A DNA stretch of 64,000 nucleotides, taken from assembly GCA_965214695.1 (NCBI GenBank), contig OZ243967.1, forward strand, positions 1,054,001-1,118,000, written 5' to 3'. Shown here one piece after another: positions 33,411 to 43,289 of this stretch. Positions within the stretch are counted from its first letter, which is position 1; every line of letters begins with the position of its first letter. A program made the position numbers and the translations under genes. The notes under the pieces were generated by a model. The model was not told the origin of the DNA and ran no database searches. It saw only the letters and a program-made list of their open reading frames with translations. Source of the DNA: JAPOXR01 sp965214695. Its GTDB lineage: Bacteria > Pseudomonadota > Alphaproteobacteria > Rhodobacterales > Rhodobacteraceae.

Positions 33411-35900
33411 TCACCCGTCTTGCCGCAGGCATTCGTTTCGGGGATCAAACGGGCTCTCTTCGGTCACCTCGGCATCCCAGAGCCGGTCCAGCATCCTGAT
33501 CTGAAGACGGGTCCCGGGCTCGGCCAGATCGGGCCGGATGTAACCAAGTCCGATCGCCTTGCCAAAATGAACCGAGTAGCCACCGGATGTCAGCCTTCCG
33601 ACCCGGTCATCGCCGCAATAGATGGCTTCCCGTCCCCATGGGCAGGCATCGTCGGGACCGTCAATCAGCAACGTGGCGCAGCTTGACCTTATGCCGGTAT
33701 CGAGCATGGCCTGCTTGCCACGAAATTCCTTGGACAGGTCGACGAACCGGTCCAGGCCACCTTCAAGCGGTGTGGCATCCCGTCCGAGTTCGGTTCCGAA
33801 GGCGCGGTAGCTCTTTTCCATGCGCAGCCAGTTCTGCGCCCGGGCACCGAACATGCTGAGCGAATGCTCCCTGCCGGCGCCTGTGATCAGGTCGAACAGG
33901 TAATTCTGCATCTCGATCGGGTGGTGGAGTTCCCAGCCAAGCGAGCCGGTATATGACACCCTCAAGGCACGCACCGGACACATGCCGAGCTCGATATTCC
34001 GCATCGACAGCCATGGAAAACGGTGGTTGGACAGCGCCGTATCCGGGTCGGCATCGCAGATTGTGCCCTTCAGGAGATCGCGTGATTGCGGACCGGCAAC
34101 GACCAGCACACCCCATTGGCTCGTCACTTCCTGCACCTCGATCCAGCCGAATTCGTCGATCCTGTCCTCGGCCGCCTTGCGCAGGAAATCGCCATCATAG
34201 GCCGACCAGGCCCCGGCCGATACCAGGTAGTATTCGGACTCGCCCAGGCGGGCGATGGTGAATTCCGTTCTCGTGGTCCCGGCTGATGTCAGCGCGTAGG
34301 TCAGGCTGACCCGTCCGACCGCCGGCAGCCGGTTGCAGGTCAGCCAGTCGAGAAAGGCGGTGGCACCGGGGCCGACAACCCGGTGCTTGGCAAAGGCGGT
34401 GGCGTCGAACATGCCCACGGAATTTCGAACTGCTTGTGCTTCGGCGGTGGCAAACTCCCACCAATCGCCCTTCCGGAAGGAACGGGAGCCATGATCGTCG
34501 AAACCGGCAGGTGCAAAATAGTTCGGCCGCTCCCAGCCATTGACCTGGCCGAACTGGGCGCCGAGCGCCTTCATCCGGTCGTAGCAAGGCGCGGTCCGCA
34601 GGGGCCGGCAGGCTTCCCGCTCTTCATCCGGATGGTGCAGAATATAGACATGCTCGTAGCATTCCTCGTTCTTCCTGGCCGCATATTCGGTGGTCATCCA
34701 GCTGCCGTAGCGCCGGGGATCCAGGGAGGCCATGTCGATTTCCGCTTCGCCCTCGGTCATGATCTGGGCAAGATAGTATCCTGCACCGCCAGCAGCAGTA
34801 ATCCCGAACGAAAACCCTTCCGCCAGCCACAGGTTTTGTAGGCCCGGGGCCGGACCAATCAGCGGATTGCCATCCGGCGTGTAGCAAATCGGACCGTTGA
34901 AATCGTCCTTGAGACCAACCACCTCTGTCGAGGGTAACCGGTGGATCATTGACAGGTATTCCTCTTCGATCCGGTCGAGATCCAGCTGGAACAGATCGGC
35001 CCGGAATGACTCCGGAACGCCGTAGCGGAAACGGGCCGGGGCGCCGCGCTCGTACGGTCCGAGAATCCAGCCGCCCCGCTCCTCGCGGACATACCATTTT
35101 GCATCCGCATCCCGCAGCACCGGGTGCTCCGGGTTGCTGCCGCGCCACGCCACCAGTTCACGGTCCGGTTCGGTGACGATGTATTGATGCTCGACCGGGA
35201 TTGCCGGGATCCTGATCCCGAGCATGTGCGCCATGCGCTGGGCATGGTTGCCGGTTGCGGTGATCACGTGCTCGGCATGCAGATCGAACTCCTCGCCGCT
35301 GCGGACGAGATTGCCTCCCTGCTCGACCATGACCGATCCCCTGACCAGCCATTCGGCACCGGTCCAGTCCAGCGAGTCGACCTGTCGTCGGCGCAGGATT
35401 TCCACCCCTCGCTGGCGGGCGCCCTTTGCCATGGCCTGGGTCACATCGGCCGGATTGATGTAGCCATCATCCGGATGGTAGATGGCGCCGACGAGGTCAT
35501 CGGTCCTGACCAGGGGATACCGCTCCCTGACCTGGGCCGGCGAGAGCCATTCATGGGCAATGCCGACCGTCTCGGCCGTGGTTGCATAGAGCATGTATTC
35601 ATCCATGCGCTCCTGCGTCTGGGCCATCCGGAGGTTCCCGACCACGCTGAAGCCGGGATTGAGCCCGGTCTCCGCCTCCAGTTCCTTGTAGAATCGAACC
35701 GAGTAGTCATGGATGTGGCTGGTGGCATAGCTCATGTTGAAAAGCGGCAGCAGGCCGGCCGCATGCCAGGTGGAACCCGAGGTGAGTTCATCACGCTCCA
35801 GCAGCAGCACATCCTGCCAACCGGCCCTGGCCAGGTGATAGGCAATGCCAGCTCCGACCGCACCGCCACCAATCACTACCGCACGAACATGCGTCTTCAT
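33411..35900 (-). CDS. FAD-dependent oxidoreductase/aminomethyltransferase fusion (dimethylglycine or sarcosine dehydrogenase-like)
   Basis: 829 residues. N-terminal FAD domain (VVIGGGAVGAGIAYHLA; TSGSTWHAAGL, whose His is the covalent FAD site in this family), a middle domain, then GcvT folate-binding domains from about residue 420 (GMFDATAFAKHRVVGPGA, YTGSLGWELH). Oxidatively demethylates an N-methylglycine, passing formaldehyde to tetrahydrofolate. Exact substrate not readable; sarcosine, dimethylglycine and related compounds fit. ATG 35900 with GGAG upstream, or GTG 35915. Monocistronic here; divergent from the M3 peptidase. Confidence 0.9.
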   Translation of the reverse strand: MKTHVRAVVIGGGAVGAGIAYHLARAGWQDVLLLERDELTSGSTWHAAGLLPLFNMSYATSHIHDYSVRFYKELEAETGLNPGFSVVGNLRMAQTQERMDEYMLYATTAETVGIAHEWLSPAQVRERYPLVRTDDLVGAIYHPDDGYINPADVTQAMAKGARQRGVEILRRRQVDSLDWTGAEWLVRGSVMVEQGGNLVRSGEEFDLHAEHVITATGNHAQRMAHMLGIRIPAIPVEHQYIVTEPDRELVAWRGSNPEHPVLRDADAKWYVREERGGWILGPYERGAPARFRYGVPESFRADLFQLDLDRIEEEYLSMIHRLPSTEVVGLKDDFNGPICYTPDGNPLIGPAPGLQNLWLAEGFSFGITAAGGAGYYLAQIMTEGEAEIDMASLDPRRYGSWMTTEYAARKNEECYEHVYILHHPDEEREACRPLRTAPCYDRMKALGAQFGQVNGWERPNYFAPAGFDDHGSRSFRKGDWWEFATAEAQAVRNSVGMFDATAFAKHRVVGPGATAFLDWLTCNRLPAVGRVSLTYALTSAGTTRTEFTIARLGESEYYLVSAGAWSAYDGDFLRKAAEDRIDEFGWIEVQEVTSQWGVLVVAGPQSRDLLKGTICDADPDTALSNHRFPWLSMRNIELGMCPVRALRVSYTGSLGWELHHPIEMQNYLFDLITGAGREHSLSMFGARAQNWLRMEKSYRAFGTELGRDATPLEGGLDRFVDLSKEFRGKQAMLDTGIRSSCATLLIDGPDDACPWGREAIYCGDDRVGRLTSGGYSVHFGKAIGLGYIRPDLAEPGTRLQIRMLDRLWDAEVTEESPFDPRNECLRQDG

Positions 35901-36055
35901 CCTTGCTGTCTCCACGTCTTCCGGACCCGGGACCGGTCAGGTTTCCGATAATCACTCTTGATGAAAAAGATAAGTCCAATATTTGTTCTCGAACGGTCGC
36001 TGGACGGACTGGCCGAACTGGCTGCCGGCAGGCAATTCCGGGAAGGAGACAGGTG

Positions 36056-38110
36056 ATGGCAATCGAGGATCTGATCTCGGCATGGGAGACACCGGGAGGG
36101 CTGCCGCCCTTCGATGCGGTGTCGGATGATGATTTTCTGCCGGCATTCCGGAAGGGGATCGAGATGGCCCGCCAGCGGATATCAGAGATCACCAGCGGGC
36201 GGGATCCGGCCACATTCGACAACGTCATCGCTGCCCTCGAGGTGGCGGACACCGAGTTGCAGCGCGTGGAGGCGGTGTTCTTCGTGCTGGCCGGGGCCGA
36301 CAGCAATGACGACCGACAGGCGATCGAGCGCGAAATCGTGCCCGAACTGGTGCGTTTCGAATCCGAAATCGCCATGAACCGGGGCCTCTTCGAGAAGATC
36401 AACACCGTCTGGGAACAACGGGAGGCGCTCGGCCTTGACGATGAACAGCTGATGGTGCTGAAGCGCTGCCGGCGTGACTTCGTGAATTCGGGAGCCATGC
36501 TGGGGGATCCCCTTCAGCAGCGGTTGGCCGGCATCAGGGAAGAGCTGGCCCGGCTGCATGTGCAATTCGGGCAGAACCTCCTCGCCGACGAATCGGAATG
36601 GTATATGGAACTCGGCGAGTCCGATTTGCGCGGGTTGCCGGAATTCCTGCTGCAGGCGGCCCGCCAGGCCGCTGCCGACCGGCAACTGGCTGGCCATGTC
36701 ATTACCCTTGACCGCTCGCTGATCGAGCCTTTTCTCAAATTTGCCGAAGACCGGAAGCTGCGCAGGGCCGCATACCAGGCATGGGTGGGCCGCGGCGCCG
36801 GCGGCGGTTCGACTGACAACCGGCAGATCGCATCGCGAATCATCACCCTCAGGCACGAGATGGCAACGCTGCTCGGCTATCGAAGCTATGCCGATTTCAA
36901 GCTCGAGGACGAGATGGCAAAGACGCCCGATGCGGCCCGAGCCTTGCTCGACGAGGTCTGGGTTGCTGCACGGGCCGCCGCCATGGCGGATGCGGCACGC
37001 CACCAGCAGGCGCTGGCTGTCGATGGCCAGACCGATCAGCTGCAGCCATGGGATTGGCGCTTCTATGCCGAGCGGTTGCGGGAGACCGAACATCGGCTCG
37101 ATGAGGCCGAAATCAAGCAGTATTTCCGGCTGCACCCATTGACCGAGGCCGCCTTCCATGTTGCGGGACTCCTGTTTGACCTCAGCTTTCACGAACTGGA
37201 TACAGGTGCTTACCATCCGGATTGCCGGGTCTGGGAGGTCAGGCGTGGCGGTTCACCCTGTGCAACCTTCATCGCCGATCACTTTGCCCGGCCATCCAAG
37301 CAGTCGGGGGCGTGGTGCACGAGCCTGCGTGACCAGCACCGCCTCGCCGGCGGCAGTCGGCCGATCGTGGTCAATGTTTGCAATTTCATGAAACCGCCAG
37401 CCGGCGAGCCGTGCCTGCTTTCGCATGATGATGCCAGGACCCTGTTTCACGAATTCGGCCATGCGCTGCACGCCATGCTCTCCGATGTCACCTACCCGTC
37501 GGTATCCGGCACCTCGGTGGCACGGGATTTTGTCGAATTGCCGAGCCAGCTCTTCGAAAGCTGGCTCGAAGTCGACGAGGTGCTCGACCGGTTTGCCACC
37601 CATGCCGAGACCGGCAACCGGATACCGGCAGAGCTACGCCGCAAGCTGGCCACCGCGCGTAATTTCGACCAGGGATTCGCCACGGTCGAATACCTGGCGA
37701 GCGCCTTTGTCGACCTCGATTTCCATTCGGGCGAGCCTCCTTCCGACCTGGTTGAAAGGCAGCGGGAGGTGCTTGGCGAGCTGGACATGCCGGCAGCGAT
37801 CGGCATGCGCCATGCCACGCCGCATTTTGCCCATGTGTTTTCCGGAAGTGGTTATGCAGCCGGTTATTACAGCTACCTCTGGGCCGATGTGCTGGCCGCC
37901 GATGCCTTCGAGGCGTTCCAGGGTGCGGGCGGGCCGTTCTGCAGGCAGACCGCCGACCGACTGGCGCGATGCATCCTGTCGGCGGGCGGCAGGCGGGAGC
38001 CGGAGGATCTGTACATTTCCTTTCGGGGTAGGCTGCCCACTGTCGGGGCACTGCTCAGGAAACGCGGCTTCGCCAGCCACCGGCAGGACCCGAACGATGC
38101 CGAGGTGTGA
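36056..38110 (+). CDS. M3 family zinc oligopeptidase (dipeptidyl carboxypeptidase/oligopeptidase A-like)
   Basis: 684 residues. The zinc motif HEFGHALH is at about residue 465, followed by the third ligand region VELPSQLFESWL. Remaining M3 blocks include SGSGYAAGYYSYLWADV. No signal peptide, so cytoplasmic turnover of short peptides is expected. ATG 36056 is preceded by AAGGAG; a GTG immediately upstream is an alternative. Confidence 0.94.
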   Translation: MAIEDLISAWETPGGLPPFDAVSDDDFLPAFRKGIEMARQRISEITSGRDPATFDNVIAALEVADTELQRVEAVFFVLAGADSNDDRQAIEREIVPELVRFESEIAMNRGLFEKINTVWEQREALGLDDEQLMVLKRCRRDFVNSGAMLGDPLQQRLAGIREELARLHVQFGQNLLADESEWYMELGESDLRGLPEFLLQAARQAAADRQLAGHVITLDRSLIEPFLKFAEDRKLRRAAYQAWVGRGAGGGSTDNRQIASRIITLRHEMATLLGYRSYADFKLEDEMAKTPDAARALLDEVWVAARAAAMADAARHQQALAVDGQTDQLQPWDWRFYAERLRETEHRLDEAEIKQYFRLHPLTEAAFHVAGLLFDLSFHELDTGAYHPDCRVWEVRRGGSPCATFIADHFARPSKQSGAWCTSLRDQHRLAGGSRPIVVNVCNFMKPPAGEPCLLSHDDARTLFHEFGHALHAMLSDVTYPSVSGTSVARDFVELPSQLFESWLEVDEVLDRFATHAETGNRIPAELRRKLATARNFDQGFATVEYLASAFVDLDFHSGEPPSDLVERQREVLGELDMPAAIGMRHATPHFAHVFSGSGYAAGYYSYLWADVLAADAFEAFQGAGGPFCRQTADRLARCILSAGGRREPEDLYISFRGRLPTVGALLRKRGFASHRQDPNDAEV

Positions 38111-38207
38111 CCCGGCAAGGGCGGGGCCGGCTCGGCGGTGACGTTCGTCAATTGCGCCGGACACGGCGCGACACGGCGATGGCGGAACCGGCATTCACGC
38201 CCGATCG

Positions 38208-38756
38208 TCATTCCCCGTCGTCACCGACTCCCCACAGGCAGTCGGCATCAACCCAACCGCTATGGTCGCCGACCGTAACCCGGCACCACCCCTCGTGACA
38301 TTTTCCCAGCCGGCCGATCACCCCTGCCATCAGGTTGGCCCTGATCCAGGTGTCGTCATCCCGCAACAGTCGAAGCCGGGTCATGTCCTTCATGACCTCG
38401 ACCGTGCGAATTCCCGACAGCAGGGCGCTGTGCATCCACCCCCCTTCGCCATCGGAGGCCCGGATTCGTCGCCAGTGACCTGATTCATCGACGATCTGGA
38501 GCGGGGTGCCCGGATAGGTGAATGTCCAGTCGACAGGAAAATGCCGGCCGGGGCCGCGCCTGACATTGGCCTTGCTGGCCTTGAGCGACACAAATCTCGG
38601 AATCGGATAGCCGGTCACCGATCCGACCCGGCCTTCGCCAGCCACGACGGCACCAGCATCTGTCGTCGGCGACTCCTGGGTGCTGCCAGCAGATGCCAGC
38701 ATCATCACCGCCGCAAATGACCACGCGGCCAAGCCTACTCCACCAATAATTCCCAT
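38208..38756 (-). CDS. Secreted SH3-domain protein
   Basis: 182 residues with a signal peptide (about 1-24). Two SH3-like repeats: VSLKASKANVRRGPG..FPVDWTF and a second around RLLRDDDTWIRANL with WCRVTVGDHSGWVDADCLWG. Family common in alphaproteobacteria beside 2-hydroxyacid dehydrogenases, as here (divergent, 102 bp between starts); presumed periplasmic binding to peptidoglycan or protein. Function unknown. Confidence 0.88.
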   Translation of the reverse strand: MGIIGGVGLAAWSFAAVMMLASAGSTQESPTTDAGAVVAGEGRVGSVTGYPIPRFVSLKASKANVRRGPGRHFPVDWTFTYPGTPLQIVDESGHWRRIRASDGEGGWMHSALLSGIRTVEVMKDMTRLRLLRDDDTWIRANLMAGVIGRLGKCHEGWCRVTVGDHSGWVDADCLWGVGDDGE

Positions 38757-38858
38757 CCAATCCGACTCGCTGAATTGCCGATCAAGGCAACATGATTTTT
38801 CTTTAATGCTACCTGACTTTGCGTTAGCAACTCAAGCTGTCGGTCAGCGGATTGCACC

Positions 38859-39845
38859 ATGAGTCCAGCCAAGCTTACTGTAGTCGTAACCAGGAAATTG
38901 CCCGACATCGTCGAGTCCCGGATGAAGGAGCTTTTTGACGCGCTCCTTCGGGAGGATGACGAACCCATGACCAGGGCCGAACTGGTTGCCGGCATTGCCC
39001 GGGCCGATGTCCTGGTGCCGACAATCACCGACAGCATTGATCATGCATTGCTGGCACGGGCGGGCGACCGGCTAAAACTGATCGCCAATTACGGCGCCGG
39101 CATTGATCACATCGATGTCCAGACCGCCCGCATGCGGGGAATACTGGTCTCGAACACCTCGGGGGTGGTGACCGAAGATACCGCCGACATGACTCTCGGG
39201 CTGATCCTCGCCGTTGCCAGGCGCATCCGCGAGGGGTTTGACATCATGCGCTCGGGGCACTGGGCAGGCTGGGCGCCAAAGGCGCTGATGGGCACCAGGG
39301 TCGGTGGAAAGTCCCTGGGCATCCTTGGCATGGGCAGGATCGGAACCGCGGTTGCCAGGCGCGCCCGCGCCTTCGGCATGCAGATTCACTACCACAACCG
39401 GCGCCAGCTCCATGCCGACATCGAGAACGAGCTTGATGCCACCTACTGGGAGAGCCTCGACCAGATGGTCAACCGGGTTGACATCCTGTCGATCAACTGT
39501 CCGCACACGCCATCAACCTTTCACCTGGTCAATGAACGGCGCCTGAAGCTGATGAAACCGGAGGCGATCATCGTCAACACCTCGCGCGGCGAGGTTCTCG
39601 ACCAGAATGCGTTGACCCGGAGCCTGCGCAATGGTGGACTTGCCGGCGCCGGGCTCGATGTCTTCGAGCGCGGGCTCAACATCAATCCGCGGCTGCTCGA
39701 ATTGCCCAATGTCGTCCTGCTGCCACATATGGGCTCCTCGACCATCGAAGGCCGGATCGAAATGGGCGAAAAGGTCCTCATCAACATCAAGACCTTCGCC
39801 GATGGCCATCGGCCGCCCGATCTCGTCGTTCCCGGCTCCTTCTGA
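38859..39845 (+). CDS. D-isomer-specific 2-hydroxyacid dehydrogenase with altered active site
   Basis: 328 residues of the GyaR-like branch. NAD loop LGILGMGRIGTAVARR, catalytic Arg in NTSRGEVLD and His in LLPHMGSST are present. The catalytic Glu, which sits in DVFxxEP (residues about 265-271), is missing: the text reads DVFERGLNINP, giving Gly and Leu where EP is expected. The rest of the C-terminus (GRIEMGEKVLINIKTFADGHRPPD) is normal. Either a low-activity variant or a different hydride acceptor is implied. Confidence 0.9.
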   Translation: MSPAKLTVVVTRKLPDIVESRMKELFDALLREDDEPMTRAELVAGIARADVLVPTITDSIDHALLARAGDRLKLIANYGAGIDHIDVQTARMRGILVSNTSGVVTEDTADMTLGLILAVARRIREGFDIMRSGHWAGWAPKALMGTRVGGKSLGILGMGRIGTAVARRARAFGMQIHYHNRRQLHADIENELDATYWESLDQMVNRVDILSINCPHTPSTFHLVNERRLKLMKPEAIIVNTSRGEVLDQNALTRSLRNGGLAGAGLDVFERGLNINPRLLELPNVVLLPHMGSSTIEGRIEMGEKVLINIKTFADGHRPPDLVVPGSF

Positions 39846-39863
39846 AGTCCGGCCGGCCCCGGT

Positions 39864-40817
39864 TCAGCCTTCCCCGTCACCATCCGCAGGCCGGCCGCAG
39901 ACACGGCAATCCTGCCGCTTTTGCAGCTTGATCGTCCGGTTCTCGCCCCAAAGCGCGTCATAGATGAACAGCCGCGACTCCAGCTCCTGGCCAGCCCCGG
40001 CCAGGAGCTTTATCGTCTCCACCGCCATCATCGAGCCGATCACGCCTGGCAACGCCCCGAGAACGCCGCCTTCCGCGCAGCCCGGAGCCAGCCCGGGACC
40101 CGGCTCCTCCGGAAATACGCAGGCAAGGCATGGGCCCCGCCCGAACCGGAACACGCTGACCTGGCCCTCCCACTGGCTGATTGCGCCGAATATCAGCGGC
40201 ACCTGGTGAGCATGACAGTAGCGGTTGACCAACTGCCGGGTTGCAAAATTGTCCGACCCGTCGAGAATCACGTCATACCCGGCCAGTTCGTCCAATGTGT
40301 CCTCGGTGAGACGCAGCTGTTTTCGCACGATCTCGGTGCCGGGATTCAGCCGGTCAAGCGTGTCGGCGGCGCTGTCAACCTTGGCGGCGCCGATTCGCTT
40401 GCCATCATGGATGATCTGCCGCTGGAGATTGGACATGCTGACAGTGTCATCATCGATGATGGCAATCCGGCCGATTCCGGCCGCGGCAAGATAGAAAAGC
40501 GCGGGCGAGCCAAGGCCGCCGGCCCCCACCACCAACACGCCGGAATTCCGCAGCCGCTGCTGACCGGCACCGCCAATCTCCCGAAGGACGATATGGCGGG
40601 CATATCGTTCAAGCTCCTCCGGCGAAAACCCGCCATCGTTTGCCGATGGCGGCTCGATCCGGCCGGCGGCCCGGCGCCGAAGCCACCGGACCATCGTCCA
40701 GTAGACAGCCATAACCACCAGCAGAATTGCTGCCAGCAGCCAGAGCCGGGGATTGCCGGCGATGCTGCCGAAGCTGCCGGCAGATGCAGGCCCGGCCATC
40801 ATCCATGCCAGGGTCAA
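39864..40817 (-). CDS. moeB: MoeB/ThiF-type E1 adenylyltransferase with N-terminal membrane anchor
   Basis: 317 residues from TTG 40817. Adenylylates the C-terminal Gly-Gly of MoaD or ThiS. ATP-binding VVGAGGLGSPALFYLA, DDDTVSMSNLQRQIIH, DGSDNFATR, and the zinc CxxC pairs in CLAC and CRVC. Before the catalytic core lies a hydrophobic segment (WLLAAILLVVMAVYW), so the enzyme is probably tethered to the inner membrane. Start choice rests on GGAG 5 bases before TTG; GTG 40892 is an alternative. Downstream of dut by 64 bp. Confidence 0.85.
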   Translation of the reverse strand: MTLAWMMAGPASAGSFGSIAGNPRLWLLAAILLVVMAVYWTMVRWLRRRAAGRIEPPSANDGGFSPEELERYARHIVLREIGGAGQQRLRNSGVLVVGAGGLGSPALFYLAAAGIGRIAIIDDDTVSMSNLQRQIIHDGKRIGAAKVDSAADTLDRLNPGTEIVRKQLRLTEDTLDELAGYDVILDGSDNFATRQLVNRYCHAHQVPLIFGAISQWEGQVSVFRFGRGPCLACVFPEEPGPGLAPGCAEGGVLGALPGVIGSMMAVETIKLLAGAGQELESRLFIYDALWGENRTIKLQKRQDCRVCGRPADGDGEG

Positions 40818-40881
40818 CCACGCTCCGGCTCGCCTTCCCCGGCCGGTGGTCACCGACGGTCGTCCGGCTGGTCCACCGAAA

Positions 40882-41352
40882 TCAGTCGACACCGGTTGAG
40901 CCGAAACCACCGGAGCCCCGTTCGGTCTGCGTGGAATTTTCGACCTGCCGAAAGACCGGCTGGCTGACCGGAGACACCACCAGTTGTCCGATTCTGCTGC
41001 CATGCCCAACCATGTATTCCCGGTCTCCGTGATTGACGAGGATTACTCCGACTGGTCCACGGTAATCGGAATCGATCGTTCCCGGCGAATTGAGAACCGA
41101 GATCCCGAATTTGAGCGCCAATCCGGATCTCGGCCTGATCTGCCCTTCATGGCCGGGAGGAATTTCCATGATCAGTCCCAGCGGGATCAGCCTCCACCCA
41201 CCCCCCGGTATCACAATCCCGGTGGTGCGGAACTCCTCGGGAAGATTGGCCCGAAGATCGACGCCCGCCGATCCCGGCGTGGCGAAATCCGGCAACGGCA
41301 CCATCGGGTCGGCGCCATCGATCCGGCAGACATGCAGGACAATCCCGCTCAA
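40882..41352 (-). CDS. dut: dUTP diphosphatase (TTG start)
   Basis: 156 residues, normal trimeric dUTPase length. All five motifs: PGSAGVDLRA, RPRSGLALK, GTIDSDYRGPVGVIL, RIGQLVV and RGSGGFGSTG. The TTG start at 41352 overlaps the coaBC stop as TTGA. Between coaBC and moeB; coaBC-dut is a widespread pair. Confidence 0.95.
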   Translation of the reverse strand: MSGIVLHVCRIDGADPMVPLPDFATPGSAGVDLRANLPEEFRTTGIVIPGGGWRLIPLGLIMEIPPGHEGQIRPRSGLALKFGISVLNSPGTIDSDYRGPVGVILVNHGDREYMVGHGSRIGQLVVSPVSQPVFRQVENSTQTERGSGGFGSTGVD

Positions 41353-42542
41353 ACCTGCATTTCCTCGTAGATCCGGGCGACCAGCCACTCGGCGATCTTG
41401 CGCTTCGGCATGCGCGGCCAGCGCGCGAACCCGTCCTCCGTGATCACGCACACCTCGTTCTCATCGCCACCGAACACGCCGGTTCCAGGGCTGACATCAT
41501 TGCCGACGATCCAGTCGCAACCCTTCCGCTCCCGCTTCCTTGTCGCCTTCTCCAACACGTCGCCGGTTTCGGCGGCAAACCCGATTACCAGCTCCGGTCG
41601 ATTCGAGCCCCTGGAAATTGTCTCCAGGATATCGGGGTTGGCAACCAGGTCGAGTTCGGGACCGCGACCATCCGGGGTCTTGGAAATCTTCCCGTCTCCC
41701 GGTTTGGCCACCTTCCAGTCGGCAACTGCAGCGGCAAACACCGCGACATCGGCTGGCAGCGCAACCTGCACCGCGGACAGCATCTGGTCCGCCGACTCGA
41801 CCTCGACGATCTGCGCCCCGAGCGGCGGCGATGCGCTGGCCGGTCCGGTAATGAAGACAACTTCGGCACCGCGCCGGACAAACGCCTCGGCGATTGACGC
41901 CCCCTGCTTGCCGGACGAACGGTTGGCGATGAACCTGACCGGATCGATCGCCTCTCTGGTGGACCCCGACGTCATGACCACCCGCAGGCTGGCCTGCGAG
42001 CATCCGGAGATCCTGGCCAGCTCCTCCATGATGTCTTCGGGTTCGGCCATGCGGCCAATTCCGAATTCGCCGCAGGCCATCTCGCCCTCAACCGGGCTGA
42101 TGATGTGTACGCCGTCCTTCTCCAGGCAGTCGAGATTGCGCCGGGTTGCCGGGTGATCCCACATCCGGACATTCATCGCCGGCGCAATGACCACCGGGGT
42201 ATCGGTGGCAAGGAGAAGCGTTGTCGCCAGGTCATTGGCAAGACCTCCGGCCATCCTGGCAATCAGATCGGCGGTTGCTGGCGCCACCAGGATCAGGTCG
42301 GCCTGTCGGGACAGGGCAATATGCCCCATCTCGCCCTCGCTGGCCGGATCGAGGAGTTCGCTACTGACCTTGCTACCGGCCAGCGCCGCAACCGAGAGCG
42401 GCGTCACGAACTGCTTCCCCGCTTCGGTCAGGACCGGGATCACCTCGTTGCCGGCTTTTTTCAACAGCCGAATCAGCTCGAGGACCTTGTAGGCGGCAAT
42501 TCCTCCACCAATGATGACCAGGATCTTCCTGTGCTGAACCAT
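41349..42542 (-). CDS. coaBC: Bifunctional phosphopantothenoylcysteine decarboxylase/phosphopantothenate-cysteine ligase
   Basis: 397 residues. CoaC domain (FMN) 1 to about 185: IIGGGIAAYK, APAMNVRMW, and catalytic Cys in GEMACGEFGIGR. CoaB domain (CTP) after: TSGSTREAIDPVRFIANRSSG, FAAAVADWK and KISK. Makes 4'-phosphopantetheine from phosphopantothenate and Cys. ATG 42542 is preferred to 42596. First gene of coaBC-dut-moeB; divergent from cobU. Confidence 0.96.
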   Translation of the reverse strand: MVQHRKILVIIGGGIAAYKVLELIRLLKKAGNEVIPVLTEAGKQFVTPLSVAALAGSKVSSELLDPASEGEMGHIALSRQADLILVAPATADLIARMAGGLANDLATTLLLATDTPVVIAPAMNVRMWDHPATRRNLDCLEKDGVHIISPVEGEMACGEFGIGRMAEPEDIMEELARISGCSQASLRVVMTSGSTREAIDPVRFIANRSSGKQGASIAEAFVRRGAEVVFITGPASASPPLGAQIVEVESADQMLSAVQVALPADVAVFAAAVADWKVAKPGDGKISKTPDGRGPELDLVANPDILETISRGSNRPELVIGFAAETGDVLEKATRKRERKGCDWIVGNDVSPGTGVFGGDENEVCVITEDGFARWPRMPKRKIAEWLVARIYEEMQV

Positions 42543-42761
42543 GTTGCCGTATCCCGGGGTTGCCCCTGCCGTGCCGATTATTTCAGACCGCGCCATGCTT
42601 GTGGAGTCAGTCGCGACAGGGGCGGCCAGAATACCGACCTGACGAGACAGGGAAGCCGGACCGGTCCGGTTGCCTGCCTGGCGGTGAATGGCACGGCGGC
42701 ACTATTGCCATGCCGGCATTATCCTGCCAGACCGGCACCGTTACAGCCCAGGAGATACCCG

Positions 42762-43289
42762 GTGCAAGGACCCGACCTTTCACTCATTCTTGGCGGTGCC
42801 AATTCCGGCAAGTCCGGAATTGCCGAACGGGCAGTGCTCGCCAGGGGCGGGCGGGCGGTCTACCTGGCCACGGCCAGCGCCGGGGATGACGAGATGCGGC
42901 GAAAAATCGATCGGCACCGGGCCAGGCGTGACTCCCGATGGGAGACGATCGAGGAGCCGCTGGAGGTGGCGCAGGTGATCGAAAGCCAGGCCGCTGACCG
43001 GACCGTGTTGCTCGAATGCCTCACATTCTGGCTACTCAACCAGCTCGAGGCCGGCAGGGCGATCCAGCGGGAACAGGCAAGGCTGGCCGAATCGCTCGGA
43101 TCGGCACGATGCAGCATGGTCGTCGTCTCCAACGAAACCGGTCTTGGCATTGTACCGTCGGGCGAGTTTGCCCGGCGGTTTGGCTCCATGCAGGGGGAAC
43201 TCAACCAGCAGATTGCCGGCTTGGCCCGCAATGTCGCCCTGGTGGTCGCCGGCTTACCGGTGACTCTGAAGGGTCGGATGCCAGGATGA
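42762..43289 (+). CDS. cobU: Adenosylcobinamide kinase/guanylyltransferase (GTG start)
   Basis: 175 residues. P-loop LILGGANSGKSGIAE, GTP-binding elements LATASAGDDEM and RHRARR, and LLECLTFWLLNQL. Activates adenosylcobinamide in nucleotide-loop assembly. GTG 42762 has AGGAG 7 bases upstream. Overlaps the next gene as ATGA. No cobalamin riboswitch could be made out in the 219 bp upstream. Confidence 0.93.
   Translation: MQGPDLSLILGGANSGKSGIAERAVLARGGRAVYLATASAGDDEMRRKIDRHRARRDSRWETIEEPLEVAQVIESQAADRTVLLECLTFWLLNQLEAGRAIQREQARLAESLGSARCSMVVVSNETGLGIVPSGEFARRFGSMQGELNQQIAGLARNVALVVAGLPVTLKGRMPG

Noticed and set aside
42597..42761. Possible cobalamin riboswitch upstream of cobU
   Set aside because: Fragments such as AGGGAAGCC are present, but no convincing B12 box (GCCACTG-type) or ordered set of conserved blocks could be built.
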